Origin: Turbatrix aceti
Taxonomy: Eukaryota > Nematoda > Chromadorea > Rhabditida > Panagrolaimidae
Direction: 5' to 3'
Assembly: GCA_963969345.1 (NCBI GenBank)
Contig: OZ017767.1
Coordinates: forward strand, 4,616,739-4,680,738
DNA: 64,000 bases
The notes beneath the pieces were generated by a model. That model searched no databases. It had not been told where the DNA came from and saw nothing but the letters and a program-made list of their open reading frames with translations. Numbering within the stretch: the first letter of the stretch is position 1; each line of letters starts with the position of its first letter. Below, piece by piece: positions 9,129 through 20,510 of the stretch. The position numbers and the translations under genes are program-made.

Positions 9129-10896
9129 CTAGCAGCCAACGTCTACTACTACTTCTTCCTCGTCGGTGTCTGAGTGCTTGGCGGCGGATGCGGCGGCGGA
9201 GAGAAAACTGTCGCCGAAGAGCTGCAGGGCGAGTTCGGATGTGAGGAGATTTGTCATCTCAGGAGAAGCTTCGCGGGATGACGTCGTCTGGATGCTGGAC
9301 AGAGAAGGCGAAGGCGTTGACTGGAGCTTGGTGTTATTGTTTGCCGGTGATTGCTTGGGTTTCGGGGAGTGCCAGCGTCGGTGGGAAGCCAAATTTGCAG
9401 GGCACGAAAAAACCTGGAAAAAAAACACAAGTTTGGATGAGTCCGTTGTTTACTGGTATAATTATTTTAATCAACCAAAAACAGCCCCTTCCCGCCATCA
9501 GCTATGCAGAGCCATCCATCACGGCTATCAAAAGAGCGCCTTCTTTTCATCAGTGTAAAGGACCAAAAAAGCCGCGCGCAGTGCCGCATCTGGCGATTCC
9601 GTGGCAAACAGCGCATGGCAGAGCAGCCCCCCCCCCCTTTGCCATTGACTGCGAGATTCAGTAATCAGCCACACGTCGCCATGCGTGACGCCAGACTCTT
9701 TCTACCGTACTACCGTCGGGAATGGGGGATTGGGGCACCTGTCGGGTGTCACTTTTGACATGCATGCATAAAACGGCACCGATCAAAGAAATCGCGTATA
9801 CACGGTGGCACACGCTGTTTTCCACCCGGCAGAAAGCAAACAAGTTCCCCCGAAGCTGGTCTGCGGAGTACGGTAGATCGAGTCAATCGCAATCGCCAGT
9901 GAGAAGACAGCCGATTTGTTGTCGCGCTTTGATGTTTCGGGAAGCGCAAAGTGGTCCCCTCCCGGTCTCGAGCCACTTGACTCGCATTAGCCGGTGCCGT
10001 GCATGCGCCCTGGCAGGTGGATCAACATGACCGGTGTCCTGCTGCGGTCGCGGCTCCGGAAATGCTTTTATGGTGTCCGGCAGTGCTGTCACCGGATGAT
10101 GAAAAATTGCACTTTGCCCCGGGATTCTCCGATTTAATCATTTTTTACCCCAAAAACCTACCTTAGAGCATTCAGGGCAACGGTATTCTTCATGCACGAT
10201 GCGCGGGCACTTGTGCATCGCGAGACGGAAGACATCCTCAAACTTGACTTTGCACAACGAGCACACAGAGTCCCCGATTACGTTCGGGATCTCGGCGATG
10301 GCTCGTCGTGATTCTTCTGACACGTGAACGCAGGATGCAGTTTCGTCAAGCTCGGCGGCCTTGGCAAGGTCGGCTTCACTGATTTCGCTGAGGTCCTTGA
10401 TGTACATGCCGGACACCGGAGAGTTGGTATCGGTATCCTGCTGCAAACATTTGCGTATTTGTTTTGATTTTTTTGGATGCGGAGGTTCATTGGTGGATTC
10501 GCCATCTGATTTCTTGGATGTCGAGTGAGATCGCTTTCGGGAAACAGGGGCCAATTCTGAGGACGACGATGACTGTGCTCGGGGAAGAGCAGTCGGGGCC
10601 GGGGAGGGAGAAGTCAGCTGAAAATCCTGCGTAAGTATTTTGAAACTCAAAAATTTCGGTACCTTGAAAGAATCCGTGACATTCTGCTGCGCAAACTGGA
10701 GCAACTGTTGATTAAGGAGCTGAATCATGAGCTCGTTAACAAGCTGCTGATTGCTGAAACCCAGCGTGGGGGGCTGCATGAGAGCGGGGGCCGCGCCGAG
10801 GCCCAGCGGATCCATTCCGGTGAAGAGAGACATGAAATCGCCCGGCTTGCACGGATTGCCCATGAGGGTCGACATTGCGTGACTGCCGCCAAACAT
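9129..10896 (-). CDS. egl-46: EGL-46/INSM-type C2H2 zinc-finger transcription factor
   Basis: Three exons: 10896..10663, 10617..10162 and 9413..9129, giving 324 aa. The first intron is 45 bp and the second 748 bp. The zinc-finger block [34 protein letters not shown] joins across the large intron to [29 protein letters not shown] is a signature of insulinoma-associated (INSM)/EGL-46 factors, which control terminal neuron fate. Upstream lies a Gln/Leu-rich region and a basic Ser-rich stretch with KKSK, a likely nuclear signal. Only two fingers are present, fewer than vertebrate INSM1, and the C-terminus is short and acidic ([10 protein letters not shown]). The usual N-terminal SNAG motif is absent. 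GTTTTTCAG ends one base before the ATG. Confidence 0.87.
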
Positions 10897-13800
10897 TCTG
10901 AAAAACAAAGACTGAACAAAGTGAGCATACAGCCGATTGTCTCGCAATTGGCAAAAAGCACATCGCTATCACGCGTAAAACGTGGGTATGACTGTATACC
11001 ACAATCAATGGTACTCGATAACGAAATTGCATCGCGTAAAAAGTGGCTGTAAAAAAATTATGTAGAAAAAAGTGAGGACATGGCGAAGCTGACCTCTCGG
11101 CACTGGATTGGCCGGCTCGGCAGCTAACGACCTCGCTAACAACCGGTCTGGGCTAAGCCGGGCCGCAGCCACCGTTCCTCCCGGAGAGGCAGCTGGCTGG
11201 ATTCTCCGCGCACCACGCCGGGTCTTTGCTCCGCCCCAAGCTCGTTCGCCAAAAAAGGACAGATGGTGGTGGTGGCCGGTCAAGCGAGTGCAAGGAGGGA
11301 GTTTTTGGATGGAGGGAGGCGCGCGCACTTGAGACTATGCAAGGGGGTGATTTGCGTGCTTGTGCTTGTTTCTAACCAGCATACACTGAATTTAAAAAAC
11401 GATCACCCGGACAACGACAATGACACGCAAATTGACAAATTGTTGTTGTCGACCGCACTCAATCCTGCGTACAAGGTTCTAGGTGATGCACCCTCGGCGC
11501 TGCCTGTTGGAATCATACAAAAGCAGAGGAAGTAAAAAACGCAATCTCCCGTGAAAGAGAACGAACACCTTCCTAACCGCATTCCTGCAGTTTTTTTATA
11601 ACTGATAAAAATGAGCTTGAAAAGCAGGAACAACGTTATCGGTTACAACTGTTGCAGTGTGGCGCCCCATAAGTCAGCTTTTCGAGTTTTTTAGGAACAG
11701 AATACCCGGACAGTGTCTTTTTAGTATGATTTTTTGGAGTATGATATTTTGGGGTACTGACGGGTAAAAAATGAAAAATTGTACGCAATTAGTTAGTTAG
11801 GGGGAGGGTGGTGGTAAATCATAAATTTACACGGCACGATGGATCGGGTTTCGTGTAAATCATTTGTCAGGGACAGTGTCTGTTTTCGTTCATACCATAT
11901 GCAGCGAGGTCTCGACAACAAAAACAGTTTCGAGCTTGGCAAGACGAAATTCGATCCATCATCATCGATACGGACGACGACATTAGGCCAGATGCGCAGG
12001 CCCACGCGCGCGAGATTCTCTCGATCCGGCTGGCGGCAGGCATGGATGGGTCGGAGGGGGTCGGGGTGGTGACCGGACGGCACGGCAAACAGTGCGCAAG
12101 GGTGGATTACTTTATGCCGGCGGCCGCGCAAAACAGACCAGCTCTTCCGGCAAAACATTGCTTGCTTTCGTGACCCCTGGTAGTGGGGGTAGTGCCGTAA
12201 CCGGTAAACAGTCGACATCAAAAGCCGGTCCAGCTGTCAACAAGGATTTGCTTTGTGCCAAGCGACTTGTCAAAATTTTAATAAAGCTCCCGGGGAAGCA
12301 AGCGAGAAAGGAGTACGAGTACGGCACACACACGCTTCTGCATGCGAGATGAGTTCGCAACAGTCCGGTCGTGTCCTCATCCCAATCAGGCGATTGCCGA
12401 GACCCGGTCACCCGGAACGCAGCCAGCTGTTGCATGAGGTCACGACAGGTCAGTTCGGGCAGCTGCGCGCCCTCCGACGACCACGGTGTCACCTGCCAAG
12501 ACTTGCTCGCAAATTGGCTGCCATGGGTTACATCGCAGAGACCAAAAAGGATGAAAAAAACGATTGCAGACCGAAAAGAGATCAAAACCGCCTATCCATT
12601 TCTTGTCTGCTCAAATTATGATCCTTCTGCCATTCTCCTCTGCAAGGTGTTCTAAGGAACTACAGTAACCCAATGTGGGGTCATTTACGACGAGAGTCAA
12701 GTGCCCGAGGTGGTTGTGCCGTAATTGGATAATTGGCACGTTGACGTGAAGGAGGGGAAACAGGAGCAGTGCGCACTCGTCGTAAAGTGGTTGATCGGCA
12801 GCAAAACCGTGGTTTACGGCCGTGTGCCATCTGCCGGAGCCACCCTGTTCAAACATTGCGCAACGGTGTCAATCGTCGTGATCCTGGGTTGCGTCAGTGG
12901 CAATTGCAAACGAACGAACAAATCGACCTGTCCTGTGTGCGGGATTAGTAAGGCTATGGCACCCCGATCCGGGACTGCGCGTGGCAACGCGGTTGGTTAA
13001 GCGGGGTCCATGACCCGGCAGCACCCGCACCCGTCGGCGAGGTGTCAGTCAAAATTAATTGCTTCTTTGTCGAGATTTCGGCACAGAAAAGCAACCGTCA
13101 GCGGGTGGCGGAGACGGCGGTCTTTTAAGGACGCGGGTGCACCATGGTGGCCGCGGCTCTCGGTGTGCCATGCCCAAACAATCATAACGCCCGCCGCGCC
13201 AATCATCCTATAAAGCATGGCGAAAATGGAGTGTCGATTTGCAAGTTAATTAATCCCGTTTTCACAGGGCGCATGCAACAACTTGATGATTGTTTACGCG
13301 CCGTGCCACAGGCCACAGGCAATTGCGCCTTCCGTTGACCCTCGCTGACCGCTGACCGCCGCCTTCCTTGGCGATTAATTCGCAGCCGGCTAATCGCCTG
13401 TAAGTGCCACGGCACTCAATCACTTGTCTTCCCCACATCTCACCACTTCTCGCCCCGTGGGTGGCCTTGTCGGCGTTTTTTGCCCGCTTCCGATCCAGCC
13501 TGTCCTAATTGCCTCTAAATGCAAGCGGCACAGATTGGATGACCGAGAGCGAGAACCAGCCACCTTTCCGGAGACGGTTTTTCGAGGCGCCCCATTGCTT
13601 CTGCCCCTCAGCACATCAAGGAATGCGCACAAAAAAAACCCAAAAAAGAAAATAAATCATCGCTCTGCAAAGTTCAAAACACCCGAAATGGACCTTGTGT
13701 GCCACTGCTGCTGTCGTTGCAGACTTGCATCGTCGCAGACAACCAAATCCGATCAGAAATTAGCAAAAACAATTGTAAAAAAATTGTGCATTGTTCGCGC

Positions 13801-14147
13801 ACGCCTGCCTCGCGCAGACAGGAGTCTCATGACGCGCAGGGGTCAATAACAGAGCCCAGGTTGACCCGTTGATCGCCGGTCAACGCGGGTTACGCAATGT
13901 TTGAACAGAAGTGCGGAGGCGACGCGGGCAGATGGCCAATTCACGGGCAAATCCGATTTTCGCCAGCTAAGCAGCTCCTGGAACCACCGCAGCAGCCGTC
14001 AGTCAGTCCAGATTTGGCAACAAGCTTCATTCACTGTGCTTTAATTCAAATAATAATAAAAAATCCAATTGTGAGAAAAAAGACCAGACAATAGCCCTGC
14101 TGATTGCCAGGAGACAGAACAGATGTTCCAGACGATCGAGCCGAGGC
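10897..14147. other. Long intergenic region upstream of egl-46 and downstream of DDX46
   Basis: About 3.25 kb with no supported gene. A minus-strand open frame at 12585-12112 begins with a hydrophobic stretch but has no ATG. The rest is short unsupported frames. The region probably holds regulatory DNA for the neuronal factor gene. Confidence 0.45.
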
Positions 14148-17100
14148 CTATGCCACTTTGTAGCGTCCTGTGTTCTGGTAGCCGCGGTTGGTGAGTTGCC
14201 GGAGACAGTCCTTCATGATCCTGACGATTTCCTCCTTCGCGCGGCGCAGCGAGATTTCGTCGCGAGCCTCGAGGAAGAGGTAGAGCTTGCGCTCTCCGTC
14301 CTTGGGCTCCTTGCCGAGCGGGATGTGGGTGCCCTTCACCGAGATGCCGACGTCGGCAAACTCCTGGATCTGGTGCATGCTTTCCTGCAAAAAAAAAGCT
14401 TATAACATTGAACAGACCTCCAAAAAAGGTGAACGTACCCGAGAACAAACTTTGAAACGGACTTGTTGGGGAAAATCGTTGATCTCGAGTTCCTCCTCGA
14501 AGAACTGCTGCACGGGGGCCGTTTCTTTGGGCTTCGTGGTGGGAGTGTAGTTGAGTTTCTCATTGATAGCGGCTGCCTTCTGCTTGGCGATCTGCGCTGC
14601 GGTCATCTCGAGCGGAGGCGCGGCCTCTCCTCTCAGGACGGAGACCGTGGTGTCCGCGATGCTCGGCCCCGCTCCGGAATCGTTGGTGCCCGCCTTGAGG
14701 CCGAGACTGTCAGCAGCAGCGCGCGCAGCAGCGACCCGGGCATCGATCTCCGCCTTGGATGATCCAGGTGCACCTGGGCCGTTGGATACCTGGACACGGC
14801 GTTTCGACTTGATCAGACTCGACAACTGCGATTCAATATCGTCGTCATCATCGTGATTTTCAAGCGAAGTCACCTGCAAAAAAATTGTAAGCAAATGAAA
14901 AAAACATGCAAAACCAACCAGTTTGGCGAACTTCTTCTTGTTGTCCACGGCTTCGTCCTCGTCACTGTCGTACTTGTATCCGGTGCCGGCAAAGCCTCCG
15001 CCACCGGCATAGACCTCGACGCCCTGGTTCCGCATTTCCTGGCGGTAGTTTTCCCAGAGATCCTTGACAGGCTGTGGCGCAGGAACTTCCGCAGATTCAA
15101 AAGCGCGGACGACTTCACCGGCGTACTTTTCCTGTCCTTCGGGGAGGATGAAGGTGTACGCGTAGCCCTTGTTTCCCGCACGGCCCGTGCGTCCGACGCG
15201 ATGCACGTAGTCTTCGTAGTGGTTGGGGCAGTCGTAGTTGATGACGAGGATGAGTTTCTTCACGTCCAGACCTCTTGCGGCGACGGAAGTCGCGATGAGC
15301 AGCTTGAGCGCGCCTTGCTTGAAGTCGATCAGGTTCGAGTCCCGGTCAGACTGGTCGATGGCGCCGTGGAGTGGGGCGCAACTGTAGCCCTTGGACATGA
15401 GCAGTCCGACGAGGTCATCGGCCTTCTCCTGCTTCTCGACAAAGACGATCGTGCTGCCGCGCTCCCAGAAGATGCCAAGCAACTCGAGAAGCTTCAGGAA
15501 CTTCTGTTCCTCAGTCAGGATGAGCGCGTGCTGCTCGATGTCTTTGCAGACAACGGATCGACCGCCGACCTGGATTTCGATAGGCTTGACGAGCACTTTT
15601 CGCGCCAACGCTTCCATGCGCTTCGGGAACGTCGCGGAGAACATGACGGTCTGACGATCCGGTCGGATGTTGTTGATGATCTTCATGACCTGCGGCTCGA
15701 AGCCCATGTCGAACATCCGGTCCGCCTCGTCGAGGACGAGGTACGTCACGCGACGGAGATTCGTGACGCGGCCATTGTTGGCTACCAGCATGTCGATCAT
15801 GCGGCCGGGCGTGCAGACGACGATTTCGGCACCCTTTTTCAGGTCGGCAATCTGCTCGCTGATGCCAACACCACCGTAGACACAGACCACGTTGAGGCCC
15901 AGCGGGCTCGCAAACTTCTTGGCTTCGCGCCACGTTTGGAGAGCCAATTCGCGGGTGGGGGCCAGGATCAGGGCTGAAAAAAAAATATCTAATAAAAAAG
16001 ACAAGCTCGGAAGTGTAGTCAACTCACCAATGGGTCCGTCCATCTCATCGAGAGGTTCTTGGTCCATGATGTGCCTAAACATGGGCAGCACGAAGGCAAG
16101 CGTCTTTCCAGAACCAGTTTTGGCAATGCCGATGACGTCGCGGCCAGAGAGGATCGCTGGTATCGCCTGGTTCTGAATTGGGGTCGGCTTTTTGTAATCG
16201 AACCTGTAAAAAAACGTAAAACACTTGCCCCGATTTTTTTCAACCTCAAAAACTCACTTTTGAAGAAGCTTCATTTCCGTTTTGCTGACGCCGGCATGAG
16301 CCCAGTTTATGATGGGCTTCGGACACCGCGCGCCCCGGACTTTGATGCTTTCGTTGTCCTCGCGGAACTTGGCGACCTCCTCCTTCGTCATCTCGCTGAC
16401 GGCGGCGGCTTCGTGGTAGAAATCCTTGCGGAAGGGTTTGTAGTACACCTTGTTGTGATCGGTCTTGGCGAGAGACCGGCCCTTGGTCAGGAGCTGGTTG
16501 GCGGCTGCTTCGATGTCAAAGTCGTCCGCCTCGACGTTTTCGTAGACATCCTCCTTCTCGATGATCTCTCCCAGGTTACGACCGGGTCTGACCTCTTCGT
16601 CGACGACAACGATGCCTCCTGGAGCAGACACGGGAGCCTGAAACACAAAAAGATAAATTAAACACTCGGAAAGCAACCAAAACCTAGGAAAGAAAATAAG
16701 AAAAAAGTCGAAGACTCGACGGGATCAATTTTCAGCTCATAAAAACAAGGAGAGACTGAAAAGAGCGATTTTTATTGGAACCTGCGTTCGAAGTGACTCA
16801 CCTCGATTTTGACTGGCTTGACTTGTTTTTCGATAGAAGCCATGTACGCATCGAGCGGGTCTTCTTCGTCCTCGTCCTCCACTTTCTCGTCTTCCTTGTC
16901 ATCGTCGGCGACGCCCATCTCAAAGTCTTCTTCAAGAGCGCGCTGCTCGAGCTCGAAATCGTCGTCGTCGGTCGTGACTTTTTCCTTCTTCTTCTCGCGC
17001 TCTTCCTGGTACTTTTCCAGCTTCTGCTTCTGCCGCCACTGCTCGACACTCTCGCGCTTCCGCATGAAAAACAACTCGACTTGCTGTTGAGTTTTGTTTC

Positions 17101-17293
17101 GGTCGCCGGAAGTGATGACTTGGTGGAGGTCAACTTCCGGCTCCGTCGAAGCCGAAGGTGGCGTTTCGTCCTTCGGAGACCTCGATCGGGGAGAACGAGA
17201 TCTGGAACGCCGCTTGTGACGCTCCCGCCGACGATCGCGGTCTTCTCCACGACGGCTTTCCCGAGAACGGTGCTCTTTTCTGTCTTTTGACAT
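14148..17293 (-). CDS. ddx-46: DEAD-box RNA helicase DDX46/Prp5
   Basis: Six exons: 17293..16802, 16637..16258, 16203..16028, 15973..14919, 14873..14439, 14384..14148, giving 924 aa. The protein acts in the nucleus, in U2 snRNP and branch-site recognition during early spliceosome assembly. The N-terminus is RS-rich ([18 protein letters not shown]), then acidic. All helicase motifs are visible: [10 protein letters not shown] (Q), AKTGSGKT (I), PTRELA (Ia), [14 protein letters not shown] (II, DEAD), SATFP (III), and [10 protein letters not shown] (VI). The end [10 protein letters not shown]...GRYKVA aligns with the conserved DDX46 C-terminal domain. The exon 5 donor was chosen so the product reads FKVCSRESMHQI, as in human DDX46. 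The length is somewhat below the human protein's. Confidence 0.95.
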
Positions 17294-17917
17294 CTGAAAT
17301 TAACGAATCGATTTGCAAGTTGCTCGAAAGCAAATAAAATCCCGCTAAAAATTAATCAAACAAGCTCGCGGTCACTACAGACAAATAAGACAAAGGCTAA
17401 TCAAGTTTTGTACAAAAATAAGAAACTTACGGCAGAAAAAGAGTTCCGAACAATGGAATCTTTGCAAATGTCAAAGCTTGCACAATTTTTGATAGTTCTC
17501 CAAAAATTTGTCGCGCGCAGTCATTTGCACATTGCTTGCAGTGTGCGATGGGGAAACGGATTTTGGCGGCTTGGATTACCGCTGTGATTACCTGGCGCGG
17601 ATGAACTTGTATGGGTTAGCTTTATTGATTTCAGAAGCTCACTACAGAAGGCATTTTCTGATTGCATTGTCGTACTTGTGTTCGTTCTGTTTTTAGCGTG
17701 CTTCAATTTTTTTTCGTTGAAGATTTTTTTTTGTTTTTACGGCCCCACGCGTGCACGAGAGTTGCATTGCATCCATGAATGAATAACAACCTTTATGAAC
17801 ACAAACAAAACACGAAAAATACTTTATCAATCCTGGTGATACGTATTGTTATCATCAACATGAGTGAACATGACTGGAATAGGTTTTCTGGTGATACAAG
17901 TGTCGTCCCATCATCTC
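17294..17917. other. Intergenic region between DDX46 5' end and F-box 3' end
   Basis: 624 bp, AT-rich, with no supported gene. The DDX46 promoter should lie in its right-hand end relative to that gene's start. Confidence 0.4.
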
Positions 17918-20510
17918 TCACGCAGCGTTATGCTTTGAGCCTGAGTCTTCGTCGCCGGGGGTCCTTAGCCACTCTATAGAGTCTAGCGACGGTGAAGCGA
18001 GTACCAGGAGGTCGTCTGACAACCCGAAGAGAGCTTTGTCGGGCCGTGCGTCGTCGAGGCGGCCTTCATCCGAGTTTTCTGCGTCTGGGGCGGCGTAGAA
18101 GTCGTCTTCCTGGATCGTGTAGAGGTCTTCTGGGGCGCCGGAAAAGCTTGAAGGCTCGCAGAAGTTGGGGTTGTAGTAGAAGAATGCGAAGGAGTACTCT
18201 AGGTTGCCTGCTTCGATTGTTAGGTCGCAGTAATCTGAAAATGTTCCCATAAATATTTTATAGATGAACTTTTATAAACAACGACTTGGACGTAAAAAAA
18301 GGTTCATGTCTTGAAAAATGGCCACAACTTACATTCATCATCGCCGGCTTCGATACCGGCTTTGCATCCGTACATCTGCATCTCGTAGCGAACCGTGTGC
18401 ATCGCACTAAGAAGCATGCAGTTGACTTCGTTGTCCTCGTCGCGAAACTCGCTGGCGCAGAAGCCAATCTGAATGAACGTCTGGAAGGGCTGGTTCGAGA
18501 GACGCTGCACGGCGTACCGGAGGTCCTCGGTCGGACACGGCACCGCGAGTTGGGAGAAGGACTCGACCATGAGGTCGACGTTGAGGCAAACCGACTTGAG
18601 CCGCTTCAACAGGCCCTGCGGGGCGAGTTGCATGAAACGCGCGATGAAGCCGCCTCTTGCGTACAGCGACGTTTCTGAAAATTTAGTTTTCAGTCCCCAA
18701 GAACGGCGCTTGTGCGTGATTGAGCGTGTTGCTGTGTTAAAATGTTTATCTGTCTTTTATTGCACTCTAAAGTCGTCCTAAAAGGATTTTACTGCTCAAA
18801 GTCTCCTGATATATCGATCAGCGATTATTGCTCGCAATCGGGCTGGTTTACGACTACGAAAATTACCTCCGCTCTGCCCGGTGGACACGGACCGTAAAGT
18901 TTTGAGATTATTTACTTGCGACGGGAGTAAAGTGCTTGCGATATTATGAACGAGCCCGCAAAAACGGCAGGCACCGGCTTTGCAAAAACGCGCGCGGTGG
19001 CGGCGACCGGAAAGGCCATCAAATCTCGCGGGAACCACCAGATGCAATCGTCTCAGGTCTCAGGTGACAGAGTTACTTTTTTTCGTGTTGTCCGCAGCGA
19101 GGTAATCTTTTATGCGTTGCGTGGCCACCGCGTTGTAAACCACTCAATCTGAGGCGCGACCGCGACAAATTGCGCAGTTGTGCAACCTGGCGCTGGGATA
19201 AAGGTAACTCACCAAAGAGATGGCACGGAGACGATGACGACTGTTGCAGAGGTGTGAGCGGCGCGGCCGCTTTGGTGCCGGACAGTTTAACGGCTAACAC
19301 GACATGCTGCAGGTTCACGCAGAGTTCAAAGACATCCTCGACCTGGGAAGGGTTGAAGAAGACCCGCTCCTCCGCCAGGTGTTCGCCGTTTGGCAGCGAG
19401 CGGGACTCGGCTTTCAGAAAACTGTCAGATGCCTCATCGCTGATCTACAACTCAAATTTCGTATTACCTGCGCTGCGCAATGGGGGTACGGTAGGGGCAA
19501 CGAACGTACCTGGACGTGTGTGAATCGACGAAACGAACGAAGCAGGACGTCGTGCACCTTGCGGGACGATTTCTGAAAAGGCATATCACCCTGCATCGAT
19601 CAATCAACAGGCGCAGGCAGGCAGCAGTTCGGGTTGTGATGAGTGCTACGGGTTGTGCAGAAACCAAAGCGCTTCCTTCGCGCGAATGAATCGTTAATTG
19701 ATCAGAAAAAGGTTTAAGGAGCACAAATAAATGTATACTAAATCGCTGCCGACAATCTGTCGACGTTTTTTATGAACAGAACACGTCCTGAGGCTTTTTT
19801 TGTATGCATTAGGTATTTTTCCCCAAAAACTGCGGTGGCGTGTGCTGTGCTGTGATTGTGTGACGTGACTCACAGCTTATCACTCTCGCCCCTGCTGCAC
19901 CATGAGTCCAGCCATAAAACCCAACAGTAGTTATCGTAAAACGATATCTTTTGAGGCTATAAAAAATTTACAGCTTTGATTGCGCTAAAACCGCTGAAAA
20001 CAGTAGCAGCAGACGAGGCAGGCGGCCTCCTTCTTCCACGTAACCCAAAATGAATCCAGTTGGACGCATAAAAAGCCGTGATGCAGCAGGCATCATCGTC
20101 GAGAGCGCAAAAGGGCGACCGTGTTTGCGAGTTGTCATCTTTCGGCGGAAAAACAGTTAAAAACACATTAAAGATCGGCGCTGGACTCGTAAAACTGTGA
20201 GTTAGCTCATTTAGCGCCCGGTCGTCGTTCTTGCGCCGAAGCAAAACGAAGAAATGTTCGATGAATGATGATAAACATCGACACGCCAACAATCGCCCCC
20301 GGTTCGACTGACTTTTTATGTGTCCCAGAAAGAGCGCGCGTGGATGCGCCATAAAAGCTCGTTTATCACGAAATCAGGAATGGTGGTGGCCTGCGTGCGA
20401 CTTCGTAAACAACAACTCCGGCAAGTACTCACCATGAAACTGACGTTTGCGCCAAAGTCGAGGTTCTGCGCGATCTGGAGGATGACAATGTCGGGGAGGT
20501 TGTCCAGCAT
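17918..20510 (-). CDS. F-box protein
   Basis: Five exons: 20510..20433, 19572..19510, 19444..19213, 18674..18333, 18234..17918, giving 343 aa. Introns of 860, 65, 538 and 98 bp keep phase at every junction, which supports the model. The N-terminus is a short F-box: NLPDIVILQIAQNLDFGANVSF, then VHDVLLRSFRRFTHV. F-box proteins recruit substrates to SCF (Skp1-cullin) ubiquitin ligases. The middle contains a helical region (GLLKRLKSVCLNVDLMVESF and QIGFCASEFRDEDNEVN). The C-terminus is acidic. No known substrate-binding repeat is recognised. An acceptor-like GATTTCAG ends 14 nt before the ATG, so a further 5' exon or trans-splicing is possible. Confidence 0.75.

Noticed and set aside
12112..12585. 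157-aa minus-strand frame with a signal-peptide-like start and a few cysteines
   Set aside because: It has no ATG (it would need TTG) and a stop lies two codons upstream. No splice partner or family match was found.
14853..15977. 374-aa open frame on the plus strand
   Set aside because: It lies antisense to DDX46 exon 4. The minus frame has full helicase motifs; the plus frame has none and is explained by GC-rich third codon positions.
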